Source: DASXPG01 sp044449445 (lineage in GTDB: Bacteria > Gemmatimonadota > Gemmatimonadetes > Gemmatimonadales > JACORV01). From it: a stretch of DNA of 9,960 nucleotides. Shown piece by piece: positions 1 through 8,776 of this stretch; positions within the stretch are counted from its first letter, which is position 1, and the number at the start of each line of letters is the position of its first letter. Position numbers and translations under genes: made by a program. The notes beneath the pieces are model-generated. The model made no database searches and was not told the DNA's origin. It saw only the letters and a list, made by a program, of their open reading frames with translations. The stretch spans positions 1-9,960 of the forward strand of contig JBIOIA010000098.1 of the NCBI GenBank assembly GCA_044449445.1. The letters run 5' to 3'.

Positions 1-57
1 AAGGACGACAAGCCGCTCGGCTTCACCGACGATCTGTCGAGCATGCTCCAGCCGTGA
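1..57 (+). CDS. C-terminal end of an unidentified upstream gene (partial)
   Basis: The frame starting at base 1 is open for 18 codons and ends in TGA at 55-57. The visible tail is polar and acidic, ending in DLSSMLQP. This is too little to assign a family. It is taken as a real gene end because the next gene starts at GTG 54-56, giving a GTGA overlap typical of translationally coupled genes, and because the frame is open to the window edge. The start and most of the gene lie outside the window. Confidence 0.55.
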   Translation, partial: KDDKPLGFTDDLSSMLQP

Positions 58-956
58 ATCGGCCGCCCCTGCACGGGGTCATCGCACCCATTCCGACACC
101 GTTCGACAGCGAGACGGGCGAGACCGCTCCCGTCGTGCTGCGTCACGTCGCGCGCGCCCTCGTCGCGGCGGGACTCGACGGCATCGCGGTCGCCGGCTCG
201 ACGGGCGAAGGGGAGCTGCTCGACCTCGCGGAGCGGATCCAGCTGGTCGAGTGGCTGCGCGACGTCGTGACGGACGACAAGTGGCTGATCGCGGGCACGG
301 GCTTCGAGTCCACGCGCGCGACGGTGAAGGCCTCGCAGGAGGCGGCGGCCGCCGGCGCAGACGCGGTGCTGGTGCGCCCTCCTGCCTACTTCGGCGGGAT
401 CCTGTCGCCGGCCCAGATGTCGGCGCACTACGCCCGGCTGGCCGACGAGAGCCCGATCCCGGTCATCATCTACAACATCCCGAAGTACGCGCACGTCACG
501 CTGGACGACACGGTGCTGCGCACGCTCGCCGACCACGAGCGGATCATCGGCTTCAAGGATTCCTCGGGCGACCTCAAGTCCTTCACGTCACTGCGCGCGG
601 CGGCGCCGCGCCTGGTGGCCCTGATGGGCGGCGGGCACCTGTTCTATCCGGCGCTCGAGCTGGGAGCCGCGGGCGGCATCCTGGCCGTGGCGTGCTTCGC
701 GGCCGAGTCGTGCGCCGCGCTGTACAAGGCGTTCCGCGCCGAGGACCGGCAGACGGCCGGCGCGCTCCAGGAGAAGATCGCGCCGATCCACCGCGAGATC
801 GTCGGCGCGTTCGGGCCGGCCGGGATCAAGGCCGCGATGGAGATCGTCGGCCTGCCCATGGGCCCGGTCCGCTCGCCGCTCGTGGATCTCGACACCCGTC
901 AGCGACTCCGCGTCGCCGACGTCCTGGCCGCCGCCGGCCTGCGCGCCGCAGCCTAA
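54..956 (+). CDS. DapA/HOGA-family class I aldolase (Schiff-base lyase)
   Basis: This 300-residue protein has the usual length of the dihydrodipicolinate synthase/N-acetylneuraminate lyase family, TIM-barrel enzymes that form a Schiff base with pyruvate or a related 2-oxo acid. Visible are the GSTGE carboxylate-binding loop (48-52), the proton-relay tyrosine in YNIPKY (Y140) and the Schiff-base lysine in GFKDSSGD (K168). The family opening GVIAPIPTPF (8-17) begins just after the GTG start at 54, which overlaps the previous stop as GTGA; no good ribosome-binding site is seen. In true DapA the segment after the tyrosine reads YNVPxRT, and the arginine binds the aspartate-semialdehyde carboxylate; here that position is Y145. 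LIAGTGFEST (78-87) and the C-terminal FGPAGIKAAM (253-262) recall 4-hydroxy-2-oxoglutarate aldolase (HOGA1). The fold and chemistry are secure; the substrate is not, so no dapA symbol is given. purA follows five bases after the stop. Confidence 0.9.
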   Translation: MNRPPLHGVIAPIPTPFDSETGETAPVVLRHVARALVAAGLDGIAVAGSTGEGELLDLAERIQLVEWLRDVVTDDKWLIAGTGFESTRATVKASQEAAAAGADAVLVRPPAYFGGILSPAQMSAHYARLADESPIPVIIYNIPKYAHVTLDDTVLRTLADHERIIGFKDSSGDLKSFTSLRAAAPRLVALMGGGHLFYPALELGAAGGILAVACFAAESCAALYKAFRAEDRQTAGALQEKIAPIHREIVGAFGPAGIKAAMEIVGLPMGPVRSPLVDLDTRQRLRVADVLAAAGLRAAA

Positions 957-961
957 TCCGG

Positions 962-2241
<1,280 letters not shown>

Positions 2242-2245
<4 letters not shown>

Positions 2246-4659
2246 AGGCCCTGCGGCGCGTCCTCGCCGTCCTGGCCGTCCTCGCCGCGGTCCTCGTCCT
2301 GCTGATTGCGGCGCTGTGGTGGACGCTCCAGCGCTCGGTGCCGCCCCTCTCGGGCCACGAGACTCTGCCCGGCCTCTCGGCCCCCGTCGACGTCGTATTC
2401 GATTCCCTTGCGATCCCCCACATCGTCGCCCGCACGGAGACCGACGCGGTGCGCACGCTCGGCTACCTGCACGCGCGCGACCGGTTGTGGGCGATGGAGG
2501 TCATGCGTCGCGCCGCGGAGGGTCGCTTCGCCGAGGTGATCGGCAAGCAAGCGGTAGCGACGGACAGGTTCCTGCGATCGATCGACATCCCGCACGTTGC
2601 GCGTCTGATCGTCGAGCAGTCGGCTCCCGACTCGCGTGCAGTGCTGGACGCCTACGTGAGCGGCGTCAACGCGTGGATCGCCCACCCCACGCGGCCGCTC
2701 GGGCCCGAGTTCCGGTTGCTCGGCTTCGCGCCGGAGCCGTGGACGGCGCAGCAGGTCGTCGAAGTCGCGCGGGTCATGTCGTGGGATCTCGCCAACGCGA
2801 GCGCGGAGCTGGACCTGGCGCGCGCACAGGCCAGACTCGGTCCGCGGGTGAAGGACCTGTTCCCGTGGGTGCCGGATACCGGCGTGGTGATCCTCCCCAG
2901 GGGAAGCGGCACGTGGAGCGCCGGCGCCGGGCGGCCGCGCTCGGGCGGCCGCACGCGCGAGCGCACCATGTCGGACGCGCTGCCCAGCGCGCACCTCGCG
3001 CTGAGCGAGGTGCCGGACATCCCGCCGCTCGCGGCCCGGGTCCTGGATGCCGTGGCCATGAGCCGTGCGTCGAACTCATGGGTGATCGGTCCCGGCCGCT
3101 CGCGTTCGGGGAAGCCGCTGCTCGCGAACGATCCGCACCTCACGCTGCGCGCGCCGTCGCTGTGGTACCTGGCCGCGATCGAAACGCCGACCCTCACCGT
3201 CGCGGGTGCGACGATACCCGGGCTGCCGGCGGTCGTGCTGGGCCGCAACCGGCGCATCGCCTGGGGCCTCACCAACATCGAGGCCGACGACCTGGACTAC
3301 GTGATCGAGCGCCTGAGCGCCGACTCCTCGAAGGTCCAGACGCCCAGGGGCTGGGTGGCCGTTGAGATGGTGCGCGACTCGATCCGGGTGAAGGGCGCGC
3401 GTGCCGAGCCGTTCACGCTGATCCGGACGCCCGACGGCCCAATCGTCGGGGCCGATCCCACCGGCGTCGTTCGCGACAGCGGCGGCTCCGTGCGTGCGCT
3501 CGCGATGCGCTGGGTCGGCGGCGAGCCGAGCGACGAGCTGGCGGCGCTCATGCGGATCGCCCACGCTGGCACGTGGGACGAGTTCCTCAGCGACGTCAGC
3601 GGCTGGAAGTCGCCCGAGCAGAACTGGGTCTACGCCGACGTGGACGGCAACATCGGCTACACCGCGAGCGGGAACATCCCCGTCCGGCGTTCCGGTCAGG
3701 GCCTGCTCCCGACGCCCGGCTGGACGGGCGAAGGGGCCTGGGAGCGATTCCTCTCCTTCGCCGAGCTGCCGCGCGCGCTGAATCCGCCCGAGGGCTTCAT
3801 CGTCACGGCCAACAACCGCATCGCGGGTCCCGAGTACCCGTTCTTCATCACGGCGAGCCCGGCGCTGCCGTACCGGGCCGAGCGGATCCGGGAGATGATC
3901 CTCGCGCATCCGAAACTGGACGCGGAAGACGTGCGGCGAATGCAGATGGACACGGTGGACCTGTTCGCGCGGTGGGCCAGGACGATCGCGGCCGCCTCGG
4001 CTGATTCGTTAGGCAGAAAGGACGTTGCGGCGGCGCTCAGGGCCTGGGACGGCACGATGGGAAGCGACCGCACGGAGCCGGCGATCTTCTACACCTGGTA
4101 TCGCGCGCTCCAGCGCATGACGTTCGAGGACGAGAGTCCCGGCTACGCGCCGAACTCGCCGCTCCAGCACTGGATGCTGAATGGCGCCAGCCCGTGGTTC
4201 GACGACGTGCGCACGCCGCAGCGCGAGGACCTTGCTGCGCTGTCGCTGGCCGCCATGCGCGAGGCGCTGAGGGTCACCCACGGCCGGCGCTGGGGCGAGA
4301 TCCACACCACCGTCTCGCGCCACGCGCTCGGGAGCGTCCGTGCCCTCGACCTGCTGCTCGGCCTGAACGTCGGGCCGCGGCCGCGCGCGGGTTCGCTGTA
4401 CACCGTGGACGTCGCGGACTTCGGGCGACTCGAGCCGCCGTTCGTCAACAGCCACGGGCCCTCGTTCCGCCAGGTGGTTGACCTCGCCGACATGGAGGGC
4501 GGCCGCGCGATCATCACGAGCGGAGAGTCGGGAAACCCGTGGTCGCGGCACTACCGCGATCAGCGGGACCGGTGGTGGAACGGCGAGCTGTGGGGGTTGC
4601 CGCTCAGCCACGACCGCGTGGCGAAGCTCGCCACGCTGCGGCTGTCCGGCGGGCCGTGA
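2242..4659 (+). CDS. Penicillin acylase family protein (S45 Ntn hydrolase)
   Basis: This 805-residue precursor belongs to the family of penicillin G/V acylases, cephalosporin acylases and acyl-homoserine-lactone acylases, which cleave themselves to expose an N-terminal serine nucleophile. The chosen GTG start gives a basic N-terminus (KALRR) and a hydrophobic segment at about 7-28, a signal peptide or anchor that implies action outside the cytoplasm. The alpha-chain region (about 30-220) has a possible calcium-ligand glutamate, E189. A Gly/Arg/Ser-rich linker (about 220-260) precedes the predicted cleavage before S277 in RASNSWV. The beta chain then has NDPHL (296-300), an ADDLD segment whose D349 and D352 fall at beta positions 73 and 76, as in the calcium site of E. 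coli penicillin G acylase, and TANNRI (522-527) with the probable oxyanion asparagine N524. The key residues appear intact. The substrate cannot be predicted. It is coupled to purA by a GTGA overlap. Confidence 0.93.
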
Positions 4660-4662
4660 GGC

Positions 4663-7050
4663 CTAGAGCAGGTTGGCGAACCGCGCCTTGAGAGCCGACA
4701 GTCTGCCGCCGCCGGGCTGGGGGCGGTCGCTGCGATAGTACGAGTAGTAGTTGTAGTAGCGGTCGCGCTCCTTCTTGATCCCGTTGAGCACCGTCCCCGC
4801 CACCCGGGCCCGCACCCGCTTGAGCTGCGCCAGCGCCCGCTGCGCCGCGACTTCGTCCGTCTCGCCCGCGCGCACCACCAGGATCACGCCGTCGGCCGCG
4901 GCGGCGAGCACCGTGGCATCGGTCACCGCGAGCGTCGGCGGCGAGTCGAAGATGATGGTCGTGTACTTGCCGCGGAGCTCCTCGATCAGCCGCTGCATCG
5001 TGGTCGAGCCCAGCAGCTCCGACGGATTCGGCGGCAGAGCGCCCGCGGGGAGGACGTCGAGCTTCGGCACCACGTTCGGCCGCACGGCCTCGCGCAGCGT
5101 CGCCGCGCCTACCAGCACGTCGGTGAGGCCCGGCTCCTGCACCAGGTTGAAGGCGCGGTGGATCAGCGGGCGCCGGAGGTCGGCGTCGATCAGCAGCGTG
5201 TTGCTGCCCAGCTGCGCGAGGATGATCGCGAGGTTGGCCGCGGTGGTGCTCTTGCCTTCGCCCGGTCCGGGGCTGGTCAGCACGATCACCTGGAGTTGCT
5301 GCTGTTCCGCGTTCACGAACGTCACGTTGGTACGCAGCGTGCGATACGCCTCGCTCGCGGGGTCGTCCGGGCTCAACAGCGAGACGAGCGGCAGGTTGCG
5401 CCGCCGCGCGCTGCGTCCATTGCCCGCGGTCGCGTACGTGTGGACCGGCGCCTCGAGCGGGATGAGGCCGAGCAGCGGCACTTCGAGCGCGCGTTCGACG
5501 TCGGAGCTCGTCTTGATCGTCTGGTCGAGGTACTCGAGGAAGAACGCCGTCACGACGGCGAGGAACAGGCCGATGATCAGGCCGACCGTGATCCGCGGCC
5601 GCAGGCCCATGCCGATGCGGCCGGCCGGGCTCGACTGCTCCACGATCTGCACGTAGGGCTCGATCGCCGCGGCCGAGATCCTGGCGTCCTCGAGCTGGGA
5701 CAGCAGGAACTTGTAGGTGTCGTTCTCGAGCTCGGTCTCCAGCGCGCGCTGCGCGTACTGGCTCTGCTTGCCGGGATACGTGGCCAGCTGAGCCCGGAGA
5801 GTGCGGATGTCGTTGTCCAGCCCGGTCAGGCCGGCTTCCAGGCTCCGGATCGTCGCCTGCGTCGCGTCCACCAGCGCGCGGCTCGCCGAGGCGATGCGCT
5901 GGTCGATCGCCTGTACCTGCGGGTTCGACTCCGTCATGCCGGTCTCGCCCGCGACCTTGGTGCGGCGCTCATCGTAGAGCCTGAGCAGGTTGTCGAGCTG
6001 GAATGCCATCGCCGGGTTGGACGAGATCGCGGCGACCGCCGCGAGGCGGTTGACCGTCTCGATCGTCACATCCTGGGAGTTGCCCATGATGCCGCGGATC
6101 TGCGCCAGATCGAGCTGCCGGCGCGTGCGCTCGTGGTCGTATTCCTGGATCGAGTTGATGAGCGCCGTTTCCTCGGCGGTGAGGTCGCTCGTGTGCTCCT
6201 GTTCCTTGTAGGACTGCATCGCGGTGAGGCTGGCGAGGTAGCGCTGGCGGGCCTCGTCGGAGCGGGCCTGGATGTACTGGAGCCGGTTGTTGGCCGCCTG
6301 CCGCGTGCGCTGGACGCCGAATTCCCGCAGCGCCACCATCGACGCGTTCAGGATCGCCGGGGCCACGGACGCGTCGCCGCCGGTATAGGTGAGATCGATG
6401 AGGTTGGTGTTGGGCTGGATCGCGTAGCCCAGGCCGCCGCGCACCAGGTTGCCAGCGTCGTCGCGGCCGATGACGGCCATGCGGAGCGCGCGCGCGGAGC
6501 CCGGGTTCGCGTGGACCTGGAAGGTGAAGCCCGGTCCCACGACCGGGGTCTCGTATCCGCCCGCCGCCATGGTCCGGCCGCGACTGTCGTGCAGCTCCCA
6601 GCCGCGCGCGCCCTTGAGCCGGAGCTCGAACGAGTCGGCCGGGGCCATCGAATCCACCTGCACGTTGTAGATCACGTCGGCGCGGCGCACTTCCTGATCG
6701 TCGAACTGCACGCGCAGACCGAGATTGTCGGCCACGGTGACGCCGAGCTGCTGCGTCGAGAGGACCAGCGCCTCGGACAGGACCGGATCGGTGCGAAGCG
6801 ACAGGTCTTCGACCGCCGCGTTGGGGTCCAGGCGCGAGAGCGGCTGGCGGCTCGAGTTGACGCGGATCGTCGCGTGCGCCTCGTAGCGCGGCAGGACGCG
6901 GCGCCCGGTGAACCACGTGGCGGCCACGACGACCGCGGTGATACCGAGGACGACCTTCGCGTGCACCACCAGGACCTGGAGCAGGTCCCACAGGTGCAGG
7001 CGGCTCTCTGCCATTGCGGGAAGCGCGCGCCGGCGGGGCGCCTGGTTCAT
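4663..7050 (-). CDS. Wzc-type polysaccharide co-polymerase/tyrosine autokinase
   Basis: This 795-residue inner-membrane protein joins a Wzz-type chain-length domain to a cytoplasmic BY-kinase and would control polymerisation and export of a capsule or exopolysaccharide. The first membrane segment is at about 30-47. A long extracytoplasmic part follows, with helical, coiled-coil-like stretches at about 245-470, and the second membrane segment is at about 487-505. The cytoplasmic domain has EAYRTLRTN (567-575, the EX2RX2R oligomerisation motif), Walker A SPGPGEGKST (593-602, K600), Walker A' LLIDADLRRP (619-628), Walker B IIFDSPP (699-705) and a tyrosine cluster, YYNYYSYY (765-772), followed by 23 more residues. 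The ATG at 7050 is preceded by GGAAGG; the internal ATG at residue 13 has no such site. No glycosyltransferase, Wza or Wzy gene is nearby in this window. The C-terminus ends three bases from the converging acylase stop. Confidence 0.94.
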   Translation of the reverse strand: MNQAPRRRALPAMAESRLHLWDLLQVLVVHAKVVLGITAVVVAATWFTGRRVLPRYEAHATIRVNSSRQPLSRLDPNAAVEDLSLRTDPVLSEALVLSTQQLGVTVADNLGLRVQFDDQEVRRADVIYNVQVDSMAPADSFELRLKGARGWELHDSRGRTMAAGGYETPVVGPGFTFQVHANPGSARALRMAVIGRDDAGNLVRGGLGYAIQPNTNLIDLTYTGGDASVAPAILNASMVALREFGVQRTRQAANNRLQYIQARSDEARQRYLASLTAMQSYKEQEHTSDLTAEETALINSIQEYDHERTRRQLDLAQIRGIMGNSQDVTIETVNRLAAVAAISSNPAMAFQLDNLLRLYDERRTKVAGETGMTESNPQVQAIDQRIASASRALVDATQATIRSLEAGLTGLDNDIRTLRAQLATYPGKQSQYAQRALETELENDTYKFLLSQLEDARISAAAIEPYVQIVEQSSPAGRIGMGLRPRITVGLIIGLFLAVVTAFFLEYLDQTIKTSSDVERALEVPLLGLIPLEAPVHTYATAGNGRSARRRNLPLVSLLSPDDPASEAYRTLRTNVTFVNAEQQQLQVIVLTSPGPGEGKSTTAANLAIILAQLGSNTLLIDADLRRPLIHRAFNLVQEPGLTDVLVGAATLREAVRPNVVPKLDVLPAGALPPNPSELLGSTTMQRLIEELRGKYTTIIFDSPPTLAVTDATVLAAAADGVILVVRAGETDEVAAQRALAQLKRVRARVAGTVLNGIKKERDRYYNYYSYYRSDRPQPGGGRLSALKARFANLL

Positions 7051-7054
7051 GCGC

Positions 7055-7060
7055 CCTTCC
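7055..7060 (-). promoter_or_regulatory. Ribosome-binding site of the Wzc-type gene
   Basis: On the minus strand GGAAGG lies four bases before the ATG whose first base is 7050. It decides the start, because the next in-frame ATG (residue 13) has only a GC-rich sequence without a Shine-Dalgarno match in front. Confidence 0.55.
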
Positions 7061-7146
7061 GCGAAGGCGAAATGCAGCAGATTCGAGTCATGCCAATCAG
7101 AGAAGCAATCCTCATTCCCAGCCCTTCCGCGTCGTTACTGGCCCAG

Positions 7147-7178
7147 CAAATATAGCGGTGACAACGCTTTAGACACAA
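7147..7178 (-). promoter_or_regulatory. Candidate promoter of the Wzc-type gene (Bacteroidota-like)
   Basis: On the minus strand a TTG (7178-7176) is followed after 21 bases by TATATTTG (7154-7147). This fits the TTG / TAnnTTTG architecture known for the primary sigma factor of Bacteroidota, with a spacing inside the reported range. Transcription would begin near 7140 and leave a leader of about 90 bases before the ATG at 7050. Use of this promoter type in this organism is an inference. Confidence 0.45.
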
Positions 7179-7312
7179 GTTCCAATATGCGACGTACCTG
7201 GCCAGTGAGACGCAAAACGCCACATAGCTCTGGATGTTGCAAGACTGTTACTGATCCGGAGATACGCGGTTTCGGACCACGAGGTGCGCTGGAATCCCCC
7301 AGTCGCTCCGGC

Positions 7313-7320
7313 TAACTTGC
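7313..7320 (+). promoter_or_regulatory. Weak candidate -7 element of glyQS
   Basis: TAACTTGC followed by GGCC lies about 50 bases before the glyQS start. It is an imperfect match to TAnnTTTG and resembles the other two candidates in the window (TATATTTG near 7150 and TAGTTTTG at 9491), each of which is followed within a few bases by GGCC. No convincing TTG is seen at the proper distance upstream. Confidence 0.25.
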
Positions 7321-7326
7321 GGCCCC

Positions 7327-7346
7327 GAACGGCTCCGGTGCCGTTC
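7327..7346 (+). promoter_or_regulatory. Small hairpin in the glyQS leader
   Basis: GAACGGC (7327-7333) and GCCGTTC (7340-7346) form a perfect 7-bp stem around the 6-base loop TCCGGT. A pyrimidine run, TCCTCCTC, follows directly and the glyQS ATG is 23 bases after the stem. It could influence translation or leader RNA stability, or be incidental. The following run is C-rich, so it is not a typical intrinsic terminator. Confidence 0.35.
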
Positions 7347-7369
7347 TCCTCCTCTTGCAGCAGGGTTCC

Positions 7370-8701
7370 ATGACGGACAGCGATCGCATGGAGAAGGTGG
7401 TGTCGCTGTGCAAGCGACGCGGTTTCGTCTTTCAGTCCTCCGAGCTGTACGGCGGGCTGGGCTCGGTATGGGACTACGGGCCGCTCGGCGTCGAGCTCAA
7501 GCGCAACGTCAAGGATCGCTGGTGGCGCGCGATGGTCCACGCCCGCGACGACATCGAGGGCCTCGACGCGGGGATCCTGATGCATCCCAGGGTGTGGGAG
7601 GCCTCGGGACACGTGGCCGGCTTCACCGACCCGCTCGTGGACTGCCGCACCTGCAAGTCACGCTTTCGCGCCGACAAGCTCATGGACGCGCAGTGCCCGC
7701 AGAAGCCCTCGAAGCATCCGGGTGAACACTCGACGTGCGACCTCACCGAGCCGCGGCAGTTCAACCTCATGTTCAAGACGTTCATGGGGCCGGTCGAGGA
7801 CACCGCGGCGGTCGTGTACATGCGCCCCGAGACGGCACAGGGCATCTACGTGAATTACCAGAACGTGCTCCAGTCGTCGCGGCAGAAGGTCCCCTTCGGG
7901 ATCGCGCAGATCGGCAAGGCGTTCCGCAACGAGATCACTCCGGGGAATTTCATCTTCCGCACCCGCGAGTTCGAGCAGATGGAGATGCAGTTCTTCGTGC
8001 GGCCGGGTACCGACGAGGAGTGGTTCGAGCGCTGGCGCGAGTGGCGCTGGCAGTGGCACCTGGACCTCGGCGTCAAGCCGGAGCGGCTGCGCTGGCATCC
8101 GCACGGGCCGGGTGAGCTCGCCCACTATGCCAAGGCCGCGTACGACATCGAGTACGAGTTCCCGTTCGGGTGGAACGAGTTCGAGGGCATCCACAACCGG
8201 ACCGACTTCGACCTCTCCCGCCACCAGCAGTACTCGGGGAAGAAGCTCGAGTACTTCGACCAGGAGCGGAACGAGCGCTACCTGCCGTACGTGGTCGAGA
8301 CGAGCATCGGCGCCGATCGGTGCGCGCTGGTGCTGCTGTGCGACGCCTATCACGAGGAAGCCGTCGAGGGCGAGACCCGCGTCGTCCTGCGCTTCCACCC
8401 GGCGCTCGCGCCGATCAAGGCTGCCGTGCTGCCGCTGGTGAAGAAGGACGGGATGCCGGAGATCGCCGAGCGGATCTACCACGACCTCAAGACGCGCGTC
8501 ACGGCCTTCTACGACGACGGCGGCTCGATCGGGCGGCGCTACCGCCGCCAGGACGAAGCCGGCACGCCGTTCTGCATCACGGTGGACGGGCAGACCAAGG
8601 AAGACGGCACCGTCACGGTCCGGCACCGCGACAGCCTCAAGCAGGACCGCGTCGATTCCTCGCGGCTGCTGGCCTGGCTTCTGGAGAGAGTCGAAAGTTG
8701 A
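7370..8701 (+). CDS. glyQS: Glycyl-tRNA synthetase, homodimeric class II type
   Basis: This enzyme charges tRNA-Gly with glycine using ATP in the cytoplasm. It is the single-chain homodimeric form, not the alpha2-beta2 GlyQ/GlyS form. Its 443 residues are slightly short for the family. The N-terminus has the hallmark SSELYGGLGSVWDYGPLG (23-40). The core contains RPETAQGIYVN (152-162), motif 2 FRNEITPGNFIFRTREFEQM (185-204), EGIHNRTDFDL (272-282) and motif 3 around GADRCALVLL (314-323). The C-terminal anticodon-binding domain starts near HPALAPIKAAVLPL (343-356) and includes GSIGRRYRRQDEAGTPF (385-401). Four cysteines (C92, C95, C109, C123) sit in the insertion after the first core strands and might bind zinc. 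The ATG at 7370 is preferred over a TTG at 7355 and an ATG at 7388 because only it has even a weak ribosome-binding sequence (AGGG). The stop codon lies inside the downstream heptad repeat. Confidence 0.97.
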   Translation: MTDSDRMEKVVSLCKRRGFVFQSSELYGGLGSVWDYGPLGVELKRNVKDRWWRAMVHARDDIEGLDAGILMHPRVWEASGHVAGFTDPLVDCRTCKSRFRADKLMDAQCPQKPSKHPGEHSTCDLTEPRQFNLMFKTFMGPVEDTAAVVYMRPETAQGIYVNYQNVLQSSRQKVPFGIAQIGKAFRNEITPGNFIFRTREFEQMEMQFFVRPGTDEEWFERWREWRWQWHLDLGVKPERLRWHPHGPGELAHYAKAAYDIEYEFPFGWNEFEGIHNRTDFDLSRHQQYSGKKLEYFDQERNERYLPYVVETSIGADRCALVLLCDAYHEEAVEGETRVVLRFHPALAPIKAAVLPLVKKDGMPEIAERIYHDLKTRVTAFYDDGGSIGRRYRRQDEAGTPFCITVDGQTKEDGTVTVRHRDSLKQDRVDSSRLLAWLLERVES

Positions 8702-8769
8702 AAGTTGAAAGTTGAAGGTCGAAAGCCTTCAGCTTCGAGCTTTCAACTTTCGACTTTCGACTTTCGACT
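8689..8769. repeat. Heptad-repeat palindrome after glyQS
   Basis: The left arm (8689-8716) is built of 7-base units of the type GAAAGTT or GAAAGTC. The right arm (8742-8769) is its reverse complement over 28 bases with two mismatches, both allowing G-U pairs in RNA. The 25-base loop has further small dyads, such as AGCT-TCG-AGCT (8731-8741). It is low in G+C compared with both neighbours. The glyQS stop TGA (8699-8701) falls inside the left arm, and the zincin ATG is only 7 bases after the right arm. No T-tract follows the stem, so it is not a classical terminator, although a stem this long could still stop or stabilise RNA. Similar heptad repeats occur between genes in other bacteria, so a dispersed repeat family is likely. 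Confidence 0.85.
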
Positions 8770-8776
8770 GTATTCC

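Larger units (their letters stand above)
7051..7369. other. Divergent intergenic region between the Wzc-type gene and glyQS
   Basis: This 319-bp stretch is visibly poorer in G+C than its surroundings and has no reading frame that looks coding. It holds a candidate promoter for each flanking gene (7147-7178 minus, 7313-7320 plus), a short dyad around the minus-strand promoter (7135-7143 and 7200-7208), and a small perfect hairpin in the presumed glyQS leader (7327-7346). I see no tRNA cloverleaf, T-box hallmark or clear intrinsic terminator. Confidence 0.6.

Noticed and set aside
251..961. A long N-terminal extension of purA
   Set aside because: The frame is open upstream only because of high G+C; it overlaps the aldolase gene, its sequence is Arg/Gly-rich noise, and the ATG at 962 gives the standard PurA length.
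5158..7155. A 665-codon plus-strand open frame opposite the Wzc-type gene
   Set aside because: Its product is dominated by Arg, His, Asp and Gly without any domain pattern, the usual result of reading a GC-rich gene backwards; the minus strand has clear kinase motifs over the same stretch.
7155..7312. A tRNA or small RNA gene in the lower-GC intergenic stretch
   Set aside because: No cloverleaf, no conserved GTTCGA-type arm and no terminator hairpin with a T-tract could be found by eye.
8689..8769. CRISPR array or classical terminator
   Set aside because: The units are 7 bases with no spacers, so it is not a CRISPR array; no T-tract follows the stem, so a standard intrinsic terminator is not supported.
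8705..8776. Coding sequence upstream of the zincin ATG, in two frames
   Set aside because: The translation is just the heptad repeat (peptides of the type FQLSTFDFRL), and the family-like N-terminus begins at 8777.
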